This document shows, in pieces, positions 6,882 through 14,911 of a DNA stretch of 17,695 bases. How positions within the stretch are numbered: position 1 is the stretch's first letter; the number at the start of each line of letters is the position of its first letter. A program made the position numbers and the translations under genes. The stretch covers positions 1 to 17,695 of the forward strand of contig CAJUFA010000047.1 in the NCBI GenBank assembly GCA_910585725.1, read 5' to 3'. The stretch comes from an uncultured Dorea sp. Lineage in GTDB: Bacteria > Bacillota > Clostridia > Lachnospirales > Lachnospiraceae. The notes below the pieces were generated by a model. The model worked only from the letters and a program-made list of their open reading frames with translations, was not told the DNA's origin and ran no database searches.

Positions 6882-7262
6882 TTACAGGATCGTATCGCCG
6901 CTGTGTATCACCTGAAGTTTCTCTCCCATGATCTCCTTCATCAGATGAAAACCGCTGATCACCATATCCGGATCCGAATGAAATATCTCTTTATACCGAT
7001 CCAGTATATTCAGTATTCCATTGTGGGCGCACTCCGATAGCAGTATCCTCTTACCGTCCTGCGTAATCACAAGACACTGTTCATGGTCAAAGGCATCCTG
7101 GACAAAGCCTTCCGCCGCTTTCTTCTTCAACTTCTGATTTCCCGCCGTCGGATATCTCGTCCCTGACACATCTGTATACAGAAACAACTCGTCGTCAATC
7201 TCCAGATCTTCCTGAACAAATACGCACTGCTCAAGTTTTAAAATCTCTTTGTCAATACCAAT
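6882..7262 (-). pseudogene. Remnant of a metallo-beta-lactamase-fold hydrolase (N-terminal half and an internal block lost)
   Basis: The translated remnant runs from IGIDKEILKLEQCVFVQED to the stop at 6882. It matches the C-terminal half of MBL-fold hydrolases of the COG1237 type, including the HEQCLVITQDGKRILLSECAHNGILNIL segment that carries a conserved histidine. The N-terminal half, with the HxHxDH metal motif, is absent. The frame begins directly at the stop codon of the MFS gene (7263-7265) with no start codon except a TTG at 7187. Near the end, GFHLMK runs straight into EIMGEKLQVIHSGDTI. Family members have some 40 residues between these, including a HCTG-like metal motif, so an internal deletion has also occurred. 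It cannot be an active enzyme. The family-length comparison is from memory. Confidence 0.75.
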
Positions 7263-8435
7263 CTATTGCCTCTTCTTCATTTTCTTAAGCAGCATTTCAT
7301 GCATCAAGACCATTAACCCTAAGATCACCAGAAGATAAAACGGCAGAAGCGAAACCGTAATATGACTCGCAATCAAACCAAATATGGGAGGCATCAGACA
7401 TGATCCCACATAAGCGCTCGCCATCTGTATTCCTATAATTGCCTGAGATTTGTCCGCGCCGAAATGTTCCGGAGTGGAATGGATAACACACGGATAAATA
7501 GGAGCGCATCCCAAGCCGACTACAATGAATCCAATCAACGATATTGTTTCCCCTACAGGCAAAAGCATAATCATAATTCCGCATCCAATCAGGCATTGTC
7601 CGAGCCTTATCATCTGTACGTCATTTAATCTTATCGTTATAAAACCGCTGACCGCGCGGCCGACTGTGATTCCGACAAAAAACAAACCTGCATATTTCGC
7701 CGCCGTCTCCGCCGGAACACCTTTATACAAAGTCAGATAACTGCTTGCCCATAAGCTGGTAGTCTGTTCCAACGCACAATAACAGAAAAAACATATTAAG
7801 ATTTCTTTTACTCCAAGTATTCTTAAAACTTCTTTTAATGAAAGTTCCTCTGCGGAAGCCTCTTCACCGGACTCACCGGAGATAACCGGGCGTCCCTTCC
7901 AAAGGGGAAGACTGAAAAATAAGATAACGGTCAATACCGTCTGAATGACTGCTATACTGCGGTATCCCCCGTTCCAGGTCCCGCCGCCGGTCATTATGTA
8001 GCCCATAATATAAGGACCGACAGAGGCTCCGACTCCCCACATACAATGCAGCCAGCTCATATGTCTGCTTTTATAGTGAAGCGCCACATAATTATTCAGG
8101 GATGCGTCCACACTTCCTGCTCCAAGCCCATAGGGAACCGCCCATAGACAAAGCGCCGCGAACGAACCGCTGACGGAAAATCCAAACAAGGCCAACGCAG
8201 TCGTCGCCACACTGACCAGCGTGACCTTTCCCGTTCCCAGCCGTCTTGTTAATCTATCGCTTTGCAGACTTGAGACAATCGTTCCGGCAGCAATAATCAT
8301 AGAGATAATTCCCGCATAAGAAACCGGAACCTGTAACCCGGTATACATTGCGGGCCATGCCGAACCCAACAGAGAATCAGGAAGCCCTAAGCTGATAAAG
8401 GACAGATAAATAATAACCAATAATATTTGAAACAT
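7263..8435 (-). CDS. Major facilitator superfamily transporter
   Basis: A 390-residue secondary transporter with about twelve membrane helices. The first helix region carries LGLPDSLLGSAWPAMY, as in Firmicutes MFS proteins related to sugar permeases. The inter-helix loop SDRLTRRLGTGKV (59-71) is the MFS signature loop, and the central cytoplasmic linker (about 180-200, GRPVISGESGEEASAEE) separates the two halves. The substrate is unknown; sugar or a small organic molecule is the family expectation. The start follows AGGAGG by nine bases and is driven by a near-perfect promoter at 8462-8490. The stop is followed immediately, in the same frame, by the decayed hydrolase, so the 3' flank has been rearranged. 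The C-terminus (LLKKMKKRQ) looks like a natural end. Confidence 0.9.
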   Translation of the reverse strand: MFQILLVIIYLSFISLGLPDSLLGSAWPAMYTGLQVPVSYAGIISMIIAAGTIVSSLQSDRLTRRLGTGKVTLVSVATTALALFGFSVSGSFAALCLWAVPYGLGAGSVDASLNNYVALHYKSRHMSWLHCMWGVGASVGPYIMGYIMTGGGTWNGGYRSIAVIQTVLTVILFFSLPLWKGRPVISGESGEEASAEELSLKEVLRILGVKEILICFFCYCALEQTTSLWASSYLTLYKGVPAETAAKYAGLFFVGITVGRAVSGFITIRLNDVQMIRLGQCLIGCGIMIMLLPVGETISLIGFIVVGLGCAPIYPCVIHSTPEHFGADKSQAIIGIQMASAYVGSCLMPPIFGLIASHITVSLLPFYLLVILGLMVLMHEMLLKKMKKRQ

Positions 8436-8461
8436 TTTTACAACCCTCCTGTCATTTTTAT

Positions 8462-8490
8462 ATTATATCGTCCAAATCATCTTGATTCAA
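8462..8490 (-). promoter_or_regulatory. Sigma-A promoter of the MFS gene
   Basis: Read leftward, TTGAAT (8485-8490) and an exact TATAAT (8462-8467) are 17 bases apart. The leader is about 20 bases and leads directly into the ribosome site. I see no operator-like repeat. Confidence 0.75.
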
Positions 8491-8537
8491 TTTCAAAATC
8501 GACCTATACTATAACAAAACCGACTGCAACTGATAAA

Positions 8538-8562
8538 ATGCCCCGCCGGAGCAGCGGGGCAT
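8538..8562 (-). terminator. Rho-independent terminator of the rbs operon
   Basis: ATGCCCCGC pairs perfectly with GCGGGGCAT around a 7-base loop. Read leftward it is followed by a short T run (TTTATC) that overlaps the stem's closing A:T pair. It lies 27 bases after the rbsB stop and separates the ribose operon from the MFS promoter. Confidence 0.85.
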
Positions 8563-8589
8563 CAAAACTGATATTTATTTTAATAATTA

Positions 8590-9507
8590 TTATTTCGTAA
8601 TCAATTCCACTTCTACAGGAAGCGATTTCTCTACTTCTTCTCCTGCGATCAGCTTAATTGCCGTCAGAACGGCCGTCTCGCCCATAAGCTCCGGTTTCTG
8701 AGCAACCGTTGCCGTCATCCGGCCCGCCTTTACTTCATTTACCGCGTCTTCCGTCGCGTCGAAGCCGACAACTTTAATATCTTTTTGAGTTGCCGCGATC
8801 GCCTGAAGCGCGCCAAGAGCCATCTCGTCGTTGTGAGCAAACACGCCTTTGATAGAAGAATCCGACTGAAGCACATTCTCCATGACGGTCATTCCCTCTG
8901 CCCGGTCAAAATTCGCACTCTGACTTGCCACCACATCCAGGTCCTTGTCTGCCGCTTCGTGGAAACCCTCGCCGCGGTCAATCGTCGCAGACGCTCCCGG
9001 AACTCCCTCCAGCTCCGCAACCTTCGCGCCTTTACCGATCTGTTCGATCAGGTATTCCGTAGCCATCTTCGCACCCGCCACATTGTCGGACGCGATCTGG
9101 CAATGCACGTCGACTCCGTTTACCACGCGGTCTACGGAAATAACCTTAATACCCTGAGAGATCGCGTTCTGTACGGCAGGCGCCACCGCGTCGGAATCTA
9201 CCGGATTGACTATCAATACGCTGACGTTTCTGGAAATCAGATCCTCGATATCATTCTGCTGCTTTGCACTGTCATCGCCGGCATCCGCAACCGCCAGCTT
9301 TACTCCTTCTTTTTCCGCCGCAGCTTCCGCCCCCTCCGCAAGAGATACAAAAAACGGATTGTTCAGTGTGGAGATAGAAAGTCCGATGGAACCGTTTCCG
9401 GCGCTTTCCATAGCGTCCCCCTCGCCGTCGATGGTGATCGCGTTACATCCTGCCAGGCCAAGCGCCATGCATAACGCCGTCATGATACCCAATATTTTCT
9501 TCATCAT
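8590..9507 (-). CDS. rbsB: Ribose ABC transporter substrate-binding lipoprotein
   Basis: The extracytoplasmic binding protein of the ribose importer, 305 residues. A lipoprotein signal ends in LAGC with the lipidated cysteine at 21. A linker of about 18 residues follows, then the type I binding fold starting IGLSISTLNNPFFVSLAEGAE. Ribose/galactose-family landmarks are present: NPVDSDAVAPAV, ISVDRVV, QIASDNVAGAKMATEYL, FAHNDEMALGALQAI and VVGFDATEDAV. AGGAGG stands nine bases before the first of two adjacent ATGs. It is the last gene of the operon, 94 bases after rbsC. The gap holds a small TGTCT / AGACA hairpin and three TTGCA copies of uncertain meaning. Assignment to ribose rather than another sugar rests on the rbsK and rbsD neighbours. 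Confidence 0.95.
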   Translation of the reverse strand: MMKKILGIMTALCMALGLAGCNAITIDGEGDAMESAGNGSIGLSISTLNNPFFVSLAEGAEAAAEKEGVKLAVADAGDDSAKQQNDIEDLISRNVSVLIVNPVDSDAVAPAVQNAISQGIKVISVDRVVNGVDVHCQIASDNVAGAKMATEYLIEQIGKGAKVAELEGVPGASATIDRGEGFHEAADKDLDVVASQSANFDRAEGMTVMENVLQSDSSIKGVFAHNDEMALGALQAIAATQKDIKVVGFDATEDAVNEVKAGRMTATVAQKPELMGETAVLTAIKLIAGEEVEKSLPVEVELITK

Positions 9508-9601
9508 TTATCTTTTCCTCCTTTATATTGCAGCATGTCTATGTTGCAGACAAATTGCAAATCTATCAATATTAACGTCCTTTATAAAATTCATTTTCAT
9601 A

Positions 9602-10543
9602 TTATCTCTTACGATCTGACAATACGGCGACAAGAATGACAAAACCTTTGATCACATCCTGATAGTAAGAAGATACTCCAAGAATGTTCAAACCATTATT
9701 CAGTACCGAGATGATGAGCACGCCGATCAGTGTTCCGTAGATCTTACCTCGCCCGCCGCTCATACTTGTACCGCCGAGCGCCACGGCGGCGATCGCGTCA
9801 AGCTCGAATCCATCTCCAAGCTGCGGCTGCGCGGAGCCAAGTCTTGACAGCAGGATCAGGCCGGCCAGCGCAGACATAAACCCGGAAATCGCATATACAA
9901 TGATTTTCGTCTTATGAATGTCAATTCCTGCAAGCTTCGCACATTTCCAATTGCTTCCCGTTGCATAGACCGCCCGTCCAAATGTTGTTTTATTCAGCAG
10001 GAAGTAAAATCCGACAAAAACCAGGAACAATAGGATGGCCGGAATAGGTACGCGGTAAAAATTCCCTCTTCCCAACAGTTTCAGAACAAAACTGTCTCCC
10101 AGGTTGGAGATCGGCTTTCCGCCCGTATAGATCATCGTAGCGCCGCGATAAACCGTCATGGTGATCAAAGTCGCTATGAATGCCTGCAGCCTTCCCTTTG
10201 TCACCAGGAGTCCGCTGACCGCTCCAAGGACCGTTCCGATCACCAGAGCCATGAGCATGGCTGCTCCGGCCGGAACTCCGCTTGATATCATACCCGCGCA
10301 CAGCACTGTGCTCAGGGCCAGAACCGATCCGACAGACAGATCGATTGCGTCCGTCAAAATCACGCAGGTCATTCCGAATGCGATCAGTCCGTTGATTGAC
10401 GACTGACGGAGCAGGGATAAAAAGTTGCTTCCCGTTCTGAATTCAGGGCTTATGATACTGATTCCGACAACCAGCAGTACCAGAGCAATCAAGGCGCCCT
10501 GATCCTGCAGATAGTCTGTTATTTTTTTCTTATTCGCTTCCAT
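9602..10543 (-). CDS. rbsC: Ribose ABC transporter permease
   Basis: The membrane subunit of the ribose importer, 313 residues, the family's normal size, with eight to ten hydrophobic helices. Typical RbsC landmarks are present: GMTCVILTDAIDLSVGSVLAL, ATLITMTVYRGATMIYTGGKPI, FGRAVYATGSNWKCAKLAGI, and AIAAVALGGTSMSGGRGKIYGTLIGVLII near the end, which holds the ATPase-contact loop. Its ATG overlaps the rbsA stop by one base (TAATG), with AGGAGG nearby, so translation is coupled to rbsA. It works with RbsA in the membrane and with lipoprotein RbsB outside. Confidence 0.96.
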   Translation of the reverse strand: MEANKKKITDYLQDQGALIALVLLVVGISIISPEFRTGSNFLSLLRQSSINGLIAFGMTCVILTDAIDLSVGSVLALSTVLCAGMISSGVPAGAAMLMALVIGTVLGAVSGLLVTKGRLQAFIATLITMTVYRGATMIYTGGKPISNLGDSFVLKLLGRGNFYRVPIPAILLFLVFVGFYFLLNKTTFGRAVYATGSNWKCAKLAGIDIHKTKIIVYAISGFMSALAGLILLSRLGSAQPQLGDGFELDAIAAVALGGTSMSGGRGKIYGTLIGVLIISVLNNGLNILGVSSYYQDVIKGFVILVAVLSDRKR

Positions 10544-12027
10544 TAAATTGTACCTCCTGTTGCTAATGTCATAATATTTTCCTGATTTGCTTCTTCCTTC
10601 CGAACAATTCCTCTGACTTCGCCCTCTCGGACAACCATGATACGATCGCTCATGCCGAGCACCTCCGGCAGCTCGGATGATACCATAATGATTGCAACTC
10701 CTTTTGCCGCCAAGTCATTGATGATACTGTATATCTCTTTCTTCGCGCCGATATCCACACCGCGGGTCGGTTCATCCAGGATCAAAATCTTCGGATCCGT
10801 GTAGACCCATTTTGCGAATACCACCTTCTGCTGATTGCCGCCGCTTAAGTTATTACACTCATGAGACGGTCCGAAACAACGGATGCGCAGCTCTTCGATT
10901 CCCTTCGTCACCAGATCCCGTTCTTTCTTCCGGTCCAGCACGTGATTCTTTGAAACAATCGGCAGATTGGCCAATGCGATATTTTTCTCAATACTTTCCT
11001 CCAGCATCAGTCCTTCTACCTTTCGATCCTCCGTAATAAAACCGATTCCGTTCTTCATGGCCTGAATCGGGGATTTAATCTGTACTTCTCTTCCATTGAT
11101 CTCGATTTTTCCGGAGTCGTAAGGAAGATTACCGAAGATAGCCTGCATGATCTCAGTCCTTCCCGCGCCCATAAGACCTGATACTCCAAGAACTTCTCCG
11201 GCCTTTACTTCAAACTCCACATCCTGAAACATACCTTTTTTAGTCAGACCGCTGACTTTCAAAACCGTCTCTCCGATCTTGCAGTCGCGTTCCGGATAAC
11301 GCTCGCCGATCTCGCGTCCGATCATCAGCTTGACAATATCGTTCATATTAGTCTCCGGGATATTCCTGGTCCCTACATATGTACCGTCGCGAAGCACGCT
11401 GATTCTGTCGCACAGTTCAAAGATCTCTTCCATCCTATGGGAAATGTATACGATAGAAACACCGGCCTTGCGAAGCGACTGTATCACCTCAAAGAGCACC
11501 ACCGTCTCGCTCTGGGTCAGGGCAGCCGTCGGTTCATCCATGATGATAACCTTTGCGTCCACCATAAGAGCCTTGCATATCTCGATCATCTGCTGCTGCC
11601 CTACAGACAGGTTGGACATGACCTCCCCCGGATCAATCCTGACTCCCAGGCGTTCCAACGCTTCCGATGCTTTCTGCCTCATGGCTTTCTGGTCGCAGAA
11701 TCCGAATCTTTTTTTTATCTCTTTTCCCATAAACAAATTCTCTTCCACCGTCAAGTCAAATAATACGTTCAGCTCCTGGTGGATGAACACAATCCCTGCT
11801 TTTTCCGCCTCCTGCGGGTTCTTGTAATCTACTTCCCGGCCGTCTACAATAACCGTACCCCCGTCCTTCGTGTAGACGCCTGTTAAAATCTTCATCAGGG
11901 TAGACTTTCCGGCTCCGTTTTCACCCATGAGCGCATGGACTTCGCCGTGCCCCAGGACAAACCCGGCATCCTTCAGCACCTGATTCGTTCCGAAGGATTT
12001 GTCAATTCCCTTCATTTCAATCTGCAT
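10543..12027 (-). CDS. rbsA: Ribose ABC transporter ATPase (two nucleotide-binding domains)
   Basis: The energy subunit of ribose uptake, 494 residues, with two fused ATPase domains. Domain 1 has Walker A GENGAGKST (35-43), signature LSVGQQQ (140-146) and Walker B IIMDEPTAAL (161-170). Domain 2 has the degenerate Walker A GLMGAGRTE (284-292, arginine in place of the usual lysine, as in this family), signature LSGGNQQK (394-401) and Walker B LILDEPTRGVD (415-425). The start MQIEMKGIDKSFG is fixed by AAGGAGGAAGAGAA just upstream. A reading from 12138 adds 37 residues that overlap the end of rbsD and match nothing in the family. The gene follows rbsD by 98 bases with no visible terminator and overlaps rbsC. 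Confidence 0.96.
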   Translation of the reverse strand: MQIEMKGIDKSFGTNQVLKDAGFVLGHGEVHALMGENGAGKSTLMKILTGVYTKDGGTVIVDGREVDYKNPQEAEKAGIVFIHQELNVLFDLTVEENLFMGKEIKKRFGFCDQKAMRQKASEALERLGVRIDPGEVMSNLSVGQQQMIEICKALMVDAKVIIMDEPTAALTQSETVVLFEVIQSLRKAGVSIVYISHRMEEIFELCDRISVLRDGTYVGTRNIPETNMNDIVKLMIGREIGERYPERDCKIGETVLKVSGLTKKGMFQDVEFEVKAGEVLGVSGLMGAGRTEIMQAIFGNLPYDSGKIEINGREVQIKSPIQAMKNGIGFITEDRKVEGLMLEESIEKNIALANLPIVSKNHVLDRKKERDLVTKGIEELRIRCFGPSHECNNLSGGNQQKVVFAKWVYTDPKILILDEPTRGVDIGAKKEIYSIINDLAAKGVAIIMVSSELPEVLGMSDRIMVVREGEVRGIVRKEEANQENIMTLATGGTI

Positions 12028-12125
12028 TTCTCTTCCTCCTTCTACCTGCCGTAACCGATCTGCAAAACTGATCTTAAATACCTTCAATTCCTGCTGCGAT
12101 TTTCCCCATGATACTTTGCATTTCT

Positions 12126-12533
12126 TTAAAACAGACACGCAGACTGCAGGATAATATTCGCGTAGGGTGTCGTCTCCCCTGTTCTGATCACTGCCTTACA
12201 TGTCTTTGTCCGCGCCTTTAACTCCGTATGAGGTACATACTCGATCTCGCATGCCTCACCCATCTCATCCACAAGCGCCAGTACCTCCATTAGAACCTCC
12301 GGGTTCTTTTCACGGATCTCCTCCGCCAGTACCACCTTTTCAATCTTCATATCCTTTGCTACTTCCTTCAGCGTCTCCATGAAGGAAGGAACTCCCGGCT
12401 TCAGCGCCAGGTCGATGCGCTCCGTCTCGTCAGGGATAGGAAGCCCGCAGTCCCCGACCGCTAACGTGTCCGTATGCCCCATATAAGACAGCACCCTCGA
12501 AATATCCGCATTTATGATTCCGTTTTTCTTCAT
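12126..12533 (-). CDS. rbsD: D-ribose pyranase
   Basis: Converts beta-pyranose ribose to the furanose form that ribokinase uses. The 135-residue length is typical. The catalytic histidine lies in LSYMGHTDTLAVGDCGLPIP (H20, with D28 nearby). The conserved C-terminal RTGETTPYANIIL (117-129) and the EYVPHTELK region containing H102 are present. GAGAGGTAAC just before the ATG is the ribosome site. The gene lies about 100 bases after rbsK, across a stretch of short degenerate repeats, and precedes rbsA. This K-D-A-C-B order matches Bacillus subtilis. Confidence 0.95.
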   Translation of the reverse strand: MKKNGIINADISRVLSYMGHTDTLAVGDCGLPIPDETERIDLALKPGVPSFMETLKEVAKDMKIEKVVLAEEIREKNPEVLMEVLALVDEMGEACEIEYVPHTELKARTKTCKAVIRTGETTPYANIILQSACLF

Positions 12534-12598
12534 TCTGTTACCTCTCCATCGTTATCTGCCGCACGATCTTCCGCCCTGCCGCATTTACATCGTTATCC

Positions 12599-12660
12599 GC
12601 CGCATTACTTATCATTCTTCTGCTTCTTTGCCGCATTACTTATCGCTCTGCTGCTTCTCC
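12599..12660 (-). repeat. 31-bp imperfect tandem duplication at the 3' end of rbsK
   Basis: Two 31-base units (12599-12629 and 12630-12660) share an exact 15-base core, GCCGCATTACTTATC, and agree at 26 of 31 positions. The right-hand unit contains the last codons and stop of rbsK; the left-hand unit is an untranslated copy. Partial further copies of the TGCGGC/GATAA theme continue toward rbsD. This looks like slipped-strand duplication of the gene end. Confidence 0.8.
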
Positions 12661-13541
12661 ATTACAGCCATTACTTCATTGTAGGTCGGCATTCCGCCCT
12701 GAGCCCCGAACTTTTCCGTAGACAGACCCGCCGCCGTATTGGCAAACGCAAGAGCGTCCGAGATGCCCCTCCCCTCCGTGACCGCCACGGTAAACGCGCC
12801 GTTTAACGTGTCTCCGGCTCCGGTAGTATCTACTACATTCGCTTTTCTTGCAGGCACAAGGATTACTTCCCCGTTTTTCAGGCAGGTACTTACCCCTCTT
12901 GACCCCTGCGTGATCACCAATTTTTCCGGATATCTCTTCATCATTTCCTCAAACGTTATGTCACGGCCAAATAGAATCACGGCTTCATGTTCGTTGGGAG
13001 TAAGATACGTTACCTTTTCCAAAATTTCCTGCTTTACCGGTCTTGCGGGACCTGGATTCAGGACGACCTTTACGCCGTTATCTGCACAAAGAGCAATGAC
13101 ATACTCCACCGTCTCCTGAGGTATCTCGTGCTGAAGCAGGACAATCTCACACTCCAAAAGGGAATCCTTCACCTCATTTACATAGTCGATGTCTACATGA
13201 TCATTTGTACCTGCGACAACTATGATCGTATTATCATTGTCTCCGACCGTGATCATAGCCAACCCGGTAGACTCTCCTTTCACTACCTTGACACATTTTG
13301 TCTCAACGCCCACATCCTGCAGATTCTTCAAAAGGCTTGCCCCGGCTGCATCGTCCCCAACACATCCGAACATCTCAACCCCGGCTCCGAGTTTTGCCAT
13401 AGCAACAGCCTGATTCGCACCTTTTCCGCCCGGTATGTACTTCAGATCCCAGCCTTTGAGCGTCTCACCCTTAAGGGGAATTCGCTCTGCTTTCACCGTC
13501 ATATCCATATTGATACTTCCGACTACTCCAATCTTTCTCAT
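12636..13541 (-). CDS. rbsK: Ribokinase
   Basis: Phosphorylates ribose to ribose-5-phosphate with ATP, trapping it for the pentose phosphate pathway. The 301-residue protein has every PfkB-family landmark: VGSINMD (7-13), the glycine pair and sugar-binding GGKGANQAV (38-46), NPGPA (162-166), TPNE (181-184), TQGSRGV (211-217) and the catalytic DTTGAGD (238-244, base D244). AAGGAGGAACC precedes the ATG. It is the first structural gene after the rbs promoter at 13575-13602. Its last codons lie in the 31-bp tandem duplication, so the final few residues (EKQQSDK) may vary between strains. The stop overlaps an ATG (TAATG) that opens a 32-codon frame of doubtful meaning. Confidence 0.96.
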   Translation of the reverse strand: MRKIGVVGSINMDMTVKAERIPLKGETLKGWDLKYIPGGKGANQAVAMAKLGAGVEMFGCVGDDAAGASLLKNLQDVGVETKCVKVVKGESTGLAMITVGDNDNTIIVVAGTNDHVDIDYVNEVKDSLLECEIVLLQHEIPQETVEYVIALCADNGVKVVLNPGPARPVKQEILEKVTYLTPNEHEAVILFGRDITFEEMMKRYPEKLVITQGSRGVSTCLKNGEVILVPARKANVVDTTGAGDTLNGAFTVAVTEGRGISDALAFANTAAGLSTEKFGAQGGMPTYNEVMAVMEKQQSDK

Positions 13542-13574
13542 ATTTTGGTTCCTCCTTACTATTTTATGGTCTTT

Positions 13575-13602
13575 ATTATAAACTTTTATATAAAATTTTC
13601 AA
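13575..13602 (-). promoter_or_regulatory. Sigma-A promoter of the rbsKDACB operon
   Basis: Read leftward, TTGAAA (13597-13602) and an exact TATAAT (13575-13580) are 16 bases apart, giving a start near 13568 and a short leader. The spacer is filled by the palindrome TTTTATATAAAA, a possible operator site. A clear catabolite-response (cre) site was not found. Confidence 0.65.
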
Positions 13603-13813
13603 TATATTTTTATAATATTTTTATCAAAAATGCAAAATTCGTTTATATTTCATAAAATACAAATCGTGTTTTTGTGCGTTATCACCAATCCATCTCTAAC
13701 TTTATATGTCATTAATACGATCTTCATTTTAAACAAATGTGTTTTTACAAAAAATAATATATAAAATTTTATATTTATTTACAAAAATCTGCCGCCTTCA
13801 GAAATACAATGAA
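13603..13813. other. AT-rich spacer upstream of the rbs promoter, with a 16-bp palindrome
   Basis: No gene is visible between the rbs promoter and the rbsR terminator. The stretch is very AT-rich. It contains a perfect 16-base palindrome, ATATAAAATTTTATAT (13759-13774). Twelve of those bases (ATATAAAATTTT) also occur at 13588-13599 inside the promoter, 171 bases away. These may be paired binding sites, but low complexity makes chance matches likely. Confidence 0.4.
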
Positions 13814-13840
13814 GCCGCCGCATATGTAATATGCGGCGGC
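13814..13840 (-). terminator. Strong hairpin terminator between rbsR and the rbs operon
   Basis: GCCGCCGCATAT pairs perfectly with ATATGCGGCGGC around a 3-base loop, a 12-bp GC-rich stem. Read leftward it is followed by TTCATTGTATTTC, a modest T-tract. It lies 33 bases after the rbsR stop and should insulate the rbs operon from the regulator's transcript. Confidence 0.75.
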
Positions 13841-13873
13841 CTCACCTTGCTCTTCCGTATTATCATCCGTATC

Positions 13874-14878
13874 TTAATCCGTTATCTCTTTCACGCTTCC
13901 CCGTTCTATAAATTCTGCACAGACCTGGATCTTCACCTTTGCTTTACCGTCGATCCTGTCTGTTGAGAGCAGCTCGCGAACCGCCCGCGCTCCCAGCTCC
14001 TGCTTGTAAACGTGCACCGTGGACAAGGGCGGGTCCGAAACCGTCCCGTAAGCCACGTTATCAAATCCAATCACCGATATATCCCCGGGTATATCATAAC
14101 CATACTCTTTCATGGCCCGCATGCTTCCGATTGCAATCAAATCGGTATCAGCAAAAAATGCCGTCGGCATCTCTTTTGCTGTATCCAGATATTCCTTCAT
14201 CTTTTGATACGCAGTTTCGATTTTGGTTCCTACCGTTGCAATATACTCCGGTTTCGCAGAAAGTCCATATTTATTCATTACCTGATAATAACCTTCCTCA
14301 CGGGATCTGAAAGCCTGTATCCGAAATTCCCCGCGCAGATACCCGATCTTCGTATGCCCTTTTTTCACCAAATATTCTATGGCTCCGGCGGCGGCGTCCA
14401 TATCATTGATCAACACGCTGTCAAAAGCATATTTATCACAGCGTCCGTCTAATAATATAATCCTGTTTTTCGCGCCGGCATAGGGTTCATAATCTTCTTC
14501 AAGCATCTCTGTCCCAAGAAGCACTACCGCGCTCTGCATATCCGACAGAATGTCGTAAAGCTGTTCCTGATAATCCGGGTCATGGATGTCCACATAACAG
14601 AATACCGTTTCATACCCCATAAGTTTTGCCTGGCGCTCCACGCCTTCGATCACAGTCGGATGAAAGGAACTGTCATCAATAATCTGGCCGTTCCTCCGGA
14701 AGATCACAAACCGAATCTTTGTAATCTCCTCATTCCCACGGTAACCCAGCTCCTCCGCAACCTTTAATATCTTTTCGGCAGTCTCTTTATTCACTCCCCT
14801 TTTATGATTCAACGCATTGGAAACCGTTGCCATAGAAAACCCGGTTTCCTCACTGATTTTACGAATATTTACCTTCAC
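13874..14878 (-). CDS. rbsR: LacI-family regulator, probable ribose operon repressor RbsR
   Basis: A 334-residue LacI/GalR regulator. The DNA-binding head is VNIRKISEETGFSMATVSNALNHKRGVN (3-30), followed by a periplasmic-binding-like effector domain with DGRCDKYAFDSVLINDMDAAAGAIEYL, FADTDLIAIGSMRAMKEYGYDIP and VIGFDNVAYGT. The start codon is GTG at 14876-14878: an in-frame TGA lies seven codons upstream, and the next ATG, at residue 16, would destroy the DNA-binding helix. AGAGGAT about ten bases upstream serves as the ribosome site. Its place just upstream of rbsKDACB, in the same direction, matches Bacillus rbsR and is the main reason for the name. The hairpin at 13814 and the separate rbs promoter mean the two units are transcribed separately. 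Confidence 0.87.
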   Translation of the reverse strand: MKVNIRKISEETGFSMATVSNALNHKRGVNKETAEKILKVAEELGYRGNEEITKIRFVIFRRNGQIIDDSSFHPTVIEGVERQAKLMGYETVFCYVDIHDPDYQEQLYDILSDMQSAVVLLGTEMLEEDYEPYAGAKNRIILLDGRCDKYAFDSVLINDMDAAAGAIEYLVKKGHTKIGYLRGEFRIQAFRSREEGYYQVMNKYGLSAKPEYIATVGTKIETAYQKMKEYLDTAKEMPTAFFADTDLIAIGSMRAMKEYGYDIPGDISVIGFDNVAYGTVSDPPLSTVHVYKQELGARAVRELLSTDRIDGKAKVKIQVCAEFIERGSVKEITD

Positions 14879-14911
14879 GATCCCACTATCCTCTCATTTC
14901 AAGTAAATATT

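Noticed and set aside
8785..9474. Long rightward frame (229 codons) opposite rbsB
   Set aside because: Rich in R, H and C with no domain; rbsB on the other strand is unambiguous.
12028..12138. 37-residue N-terminal extension of rbsA
   Set aside because: It overlaps the end of rbsD and precedes the strong ribosome site; the RbsA family starts at the internal methionine.
12987..13655. Rightward frame of 222 codons over rbsK and its promoter
   Set aside because: Antisense to ribokinase and runs into the AT-rich promoter; no ribosome site.
13620..13680. Possible catabolite-response (cre) site upstream of rbsK, around the AAACG in the AT-rich spacer
   Set aside because: Only the AAACG core fits; the flanking bases fail the cre consensus at several positions.
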